A DNA stretch of 23,973 nucleotides from a virus. The DNA lies in IMG/VR virus record IMGVR_UViG_3300045966_000092, positions 1 to 23,973 of that record; one strand, given 5' to 3'. This document shows positions 21,597-23,973 of the stretch, piece after piece. The notes below the pieces were generated by a model. The model worked only from the letters and a program-made list of their open reading frames with translations, searched no databases and had not been told where the DNA came from. Positions within the stretch are counted from its first letter, which is position 1, and every line of letters starts with the position of its first letter. The translations under genes and the position numbers were made by a program.

Positions 21597-23477
21597 ATAC
21601 GGATCACTCGAATACCGCGGCTTCAACAGCGGCCCGCTCAACACCGTAGCGGCGGGCGCTTGCGGAGCCGCGGCCGCAACCGCGACGGCAATCTCTTTCT
21701 TCCGCGGCGCCCGGTTCTTCGCGGCGTCGCACATGTCCAGCATGCGCTCGACTTCGCGATTCAGGTTAAACGCCATCGTCGAGTAGAGACTGTGAAGCGC
21801 CGCGTACGCGTACACGCGAATGTCGAGCGCTTCGTTGCGGGCGCCCTCCGGTTTCCTCCACTGAAAATATCTGTAGCCGTTTTTGTAGCGCGCGTATTTC
21901 TGCTCGGCCGTCAACTGCTCGAAGTAGTCTAGCGTTCGGTCGATTGGAAAATGGCAGTATCCCGCGCCTGGCTGCTCGAGTTTCAGCCGTTCATACGTCG
22001 TATCCTTCGCGGTGTCGACGCCGATGATCCAGACCGGAGTCTTGTTGAGCCCAATCGAGACTTTCTTCGGCCAGATCATGCGGCTTCCCTCACGGCCCTT
22101 GACCGCGTAGATCTTCCTGGCCGTCCGCGAACGCGTGAAACGGTACACCGCGCTCGTGCAGTCGGAGGAGTCGATGCAAGTCGCCTTGATCGGCAGTTCA
22201 ATGCCGGCCTCATTCTCGAAACGCTGCTTCAAGAGTTCGTCGAGCTCCGCCCAGACCTCCGGCTTTTCCGGATTGCCCGGCAACACCAGATGCCGAATGC
22301 TCCAACTCTCCTCGTCGCGGCCCCATCCGACGATCTCAACCTCGAGACGATTCCCTTGCACGTCGACGCCGGCAGTCAAGATCGCTACCTGCTCAGGCAC
22401 TGCCGGCCCGTAGGCCTCTATACGTACAAGAAGCGCCTGAGCGTCCATCTTCGCTTCGTGTCGTTCCTCGAAACACTCCGCGAGCGCCGTATTGACGAAC
22501 GTTCTGAGCGTTAAAGGCGTTTTTGCCGCCTTTACGTACTCTTTCGCCATGTCGCCCCATGACGGACCCTGCAAAGTGTACTGTTTCGGCAGCCAAAAAC
22601 CCGGTATATCGGACTTCGGATTCTCCGGAATCCAGCGTCCCTGGCTCACCATCCAGGCTTTTCGGTAGTGCGGAATGAGCTTTTGGCAGTGCTGGCAGCG
22701 GAATTGAGCCTCTTCCGGAGCCCCTTCCGGCCACTCGATACGGTGCCAAAACAGCACCTGGAAGTGCCCGCACTGCGGACAAGGCACCTGAAAACGCCTC
22801 TGATCGCTCTCCCGATACCACAAATCGATGTTGTTTTCCGGGAAAGTCGGGCTCGAAGCAATGGCGATCTTGCGGTTTAGCTGGAAAGTGTCGGTTCGCC
22901 GGATCGCCAGACTGATCGGATTCCCTTCTTTCCCGGCTGACGGCTCGTAACGGTCTACTTCGTCGAGCGCCAGGTATCGAATCGGCCGCATCGCCAGCCC
23001 TGAGGCGCTCAGTGCTCCCGTAAACGTCACATGCCCGCCCGTAAAGCTCTTGTGAAGCGTGGTATCGTCCATTCCGCTGCGAACACGGTCGTTTATAACA
23101 GGTGTATCCCGTATCATGGTCGAAACACGGTCTTTACTCAGCGCTTTGGCGTCCAGTTCCCGCGGTTCCACGAAAAGCGCCGGCCCAGGGTCCATATGGA
23201 TGATATATCCAAGAAAACAGAGCAGTAGTTCTGTTTTCATGATCTGAGAAGCGCACTTGTACACCGCAATCTGGCAAGGATGCGAGGGTGAGAGCACGTC
23301 CAGGGGCTCTTTTTGGTACGGATAGGTGCGCCATTTGCCCCGTAAAGCGCTCGCCTCCCGGCTCAAAACCCTGTATTCGTCGGCCCATTCCGAGACGCTC
23401 AGGTCTGGTGGTGGTTGCGCGATCGCGCAAAATGCCTCGAAAAGCCCGTCTAAATCACGCGACGTCTCTGGATCCAT
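21591..23477 (-). CDS. Terminase large subunit (gpA family)
   Basis: This 628-aa protein is a lambda-type packaging motor and nuclease (gpA is 641 aa). The ATPase half shows an atypical Walker A around residues 74-84 (KCASQIMKTEL) and Walker B ending in LALDEVDRYE with Asp172-Glu173. A zinc-finger-like CPQC with CQHC follows in the middle. The nuclease half begins at LTAGVDVQGNRLEVEIVGWG, whose first Asp is a likely metal ligand, and continues through CIDSSDCTSAVYRF and VKGREGSRMIW. The end is an Ala-rich linker and a short tail that should contact the portal. The ATG at 23477 overlaps terS by 23 bases. The stop overlaps the convergent cassette gene. Confidence 0.95.
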   Translation of the reverse strand: MDPETSRDLDGLFEAFCAIAQPPPDLSVSEWADEYRVLSREASALRGKWRTYPYQKEPLDVLSPSHPCQIAVYKCASQIMKTELLLCFLGYIIHMDPGPALFVEPRELDAKALSKDRVSTMIRDTPVINDRVRSGMDDTTLHKSFTGGHVTFTGALSASGLAMRPIRYLALDEVDRYEPSAGKEGNPISLAIRRTDTFQLNRKIAIASSPTFPENNIDLWYRESDQRRFQVPCPQCGHFQVLFWHRIEWPEGAPEEAQFRCQHCQKLIPHYRKAWMVSQGRWIPENPKSDIPGFWLPKQYTLQGPSWGDMAKEYVKAAKTPLTLRTFVNTALAECFEERHEAKMDAQALLVRIEAYGPAVPEQVAILTAGVDVQGNRLEVEIVGWGRDEESWSIRHLVLPGNPEKPEVWAELDELLKQRFENEAGIELPIKATCIDSSDCTSAVYRFTRSRTARKIYAVKGREGSRMIWPKKVSIGLNKTPVWIIGVDTAKDTTYERLKLEQPGAGYCHFPIDRTLDYFEQLTAEQKYARYKNGYRYFQWRKPEGARNEALDIRVYAYAALHSLYSTMAFNLNREVERMLDMCDAAKNRAPRKKEIAVAVAAAAPQAPAATVLSGPLLKPRYSSDPYL

Positions 23478-23904
23478 GCAGTGTTTCGGGCAGATTCTTG
23501 AGCACCAGGCGCATTTCTTTCAGCAAATAATCCCTTACCATCCGCGGATCGGTCAGCGCCGCGCACTCGCCGGCCACTCTGTCGGGAAATCCGAGCAGGT
23601 GATCCCTCAACGTCTGCGCTATCGACGCCCACAACAGCATCGCCGGCTGCTTCTCGATCAACTCCCCGCGATCACGCCTCGCCGCAGTCTGATGCTTGTC
23701 CGCGAGTGCGATCTCTTTCCGCAAACTGGCGTCATACAGCGACTCCGCCGTCTTCTGCATCGCCGCGCCGTCCAATTGCACCCGCGGACGGCCCATTTTC
23801 TTTACATGCCGACTGGCGGAAGCTTCAGAAACACCCGCATTTTCAGCTATTTCAGCTACACTTTGCCCTGCATGCTCAGCTAAAATCTTACGCGATCGTG
23901 ACAT
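23455..23904 (-). CDS. Terminase small subunit
   Basis: This 149-aa protein is placed just before the large terminase gene, as lambda Nu1 is before A (Nu1 is 181 aa). Residues 12-37 form a helix-turn-helix (SVAEIAENAGVSEASASRHV), the DNA-recognition element by which small subunits select the packaging site. After a basic linker (KKMGRPRVQ) comes a helical domain (LYDASLRKEIALADKHQTA; LIEKQPAMLLWASIAQTLRD) for oligomerisation, and a C-terminal helix (MVRDYLLKEMRLVLKNL) that would contact the large subunit. The ATG at 23904 has no good Shine-Dalgarno sequence and sits within a short palindrome. No earlier in-frame start is evident. Confidence 0.85.
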   Translation of the reverse strand: MSRSRKILAEHAGQSVAEIAENAGVSEASASRHVKKMGRPRVQLDGAAMQKTAESLYDASLRKEIALADKHQTAARRDRGELIEKQPAMLLWASIAQTLRDHLLGFPDRVAGECAALTDPRMVRDYLLKEMRLVLKNLPETLHGSRDVA

Positions 23905-23910
23905 CTGTCA
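23899..23910. promoter_or_regulatory. Short palindrome over the terS start codon
   Basis: TGACA-TC-TGTCA covers the ATG of terS. On the minus strand TTGACAGATG is the same ten bases with which P1 begins, but no good -10 follows at the right distance (AGATTT at 17). It may be an operator half-site related to O1/O2 or coincidence. Confidence 0.3.
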
Positions 23911-23928
23911 ACATATTACTTAGCGTAC

Positions 23929-23954
23929 TTTTCGGCATAGAAATTAGCCGAAAA
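23929..23954. repeat. Inverted repeat upstream of terS
   Basis: TTTTCGGC (23929-23936) and GCCGAAAA (23947-23954), 10-base spacer. The order (T-rich outside the GC core on the 5' arm) is the reverse of a rho-independent terminator. It lies about 25-50 bases before terS and may be a regulatory site of the late region. The rest of 23911-23973 shows nothing else clear. Confidence 0.45.
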
Positions 23955-23973
23955 ATGCAATGGCTCCGCCCGC

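Noticed and set aside
23883-23911. Promoter reading into terS from TTGACA at 23911-23906
   Set aside because: The -10 candidate AGATTT is poor and the transcript would start inside terS, after its only good start codon.
1-23973. tRNA genes, CRISPR arrays, insertion sequences, integrase or att sites
   Set aside because: Looked for by eye; no repeat-spacer pattern, transposase, integrase or tRNA-like cloverleaf was seen.

Overview
The window is almost entirely the late (virion structure) region of a tailed, lambda-type siphovirus or prophage, read on the minus strand from a small terminase gene near 23.9 kb down to the tail tip at 0.5 kb. The gene order follows lambda closely: terS, terL (gpA type), W, B (portal), C with an in-frame scaffold (Nu3 position), D, E, an FI-position gene, then FII, Z, U, V, G/GT, H, an M-position distal tail gene, and a J-like hub. 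Several protein lengths are close to lambda's: the capsid is 341 aa as in lambda E, and the predicted frameshifted chaperone is 284 aa against about 279 aa for gpGT. Virion families of this kind are typical of Gram-negative hosts. The sequence is moderately GC-rich and nothing in it fixes the host. No integrase, repressor, lysis, replication, tRNA, CRISPR or IS element is visible, so prophage and free phage cannot be told apart.

Layout from high to low coordinates: packaging (21.6-23.9 kb); a plus-strand cassette of four small genes inserted between terL and W (20.5-21.6 kb); portal, protease/scaffold, decoration and capsid (15.7-20.2 kb); four genes between capsid and head completion, including a beta-helix protein and a repeat-rich 548-aa fibre-like protein (12.1-15.7 kb); head-tail completion and tail tube genes (9.2-12.1 kb); the tail assembly chaperone with a programmed -1 frameshift (8.35-9.2 kb); a DNA methyltransferase wedged between chaperone and tape measure (7.7-8.35 kb); tape measure, distal tail protein, tail-tip hub and a small terminal gene (0-7.7 kb). 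Minus-strand genes are tightly packed with ATGA and TAATG overlaps or gaps of a few bases, as in one long late transcript. No stretch over 300 bases lacks a gene.

The most unusual part is the plus-strand cassette. Two near-identical promoters (TTGACA, 17-bp spacer, TATACT) each carry a 19-bp palindrome filling the spacer, and in each the -10 box ends 6 bases before an ATG, so both should make leaderless, tightly regulated mRNAs. This is the architecture of a moron: autonomous genes inserted against the direction of the late operon, under their own repressible promoters. The proteins are not recognised; one has a zinc-ribbon-like pair of Cys motifs. Other points of note are the A-octamer slippery site with a 146-codon -1 extension that ends directly against the methyltransferase start, a strong internal ribosome site for the scaffold, and a four-cysteine gpL-like segment fused into the tail hub.
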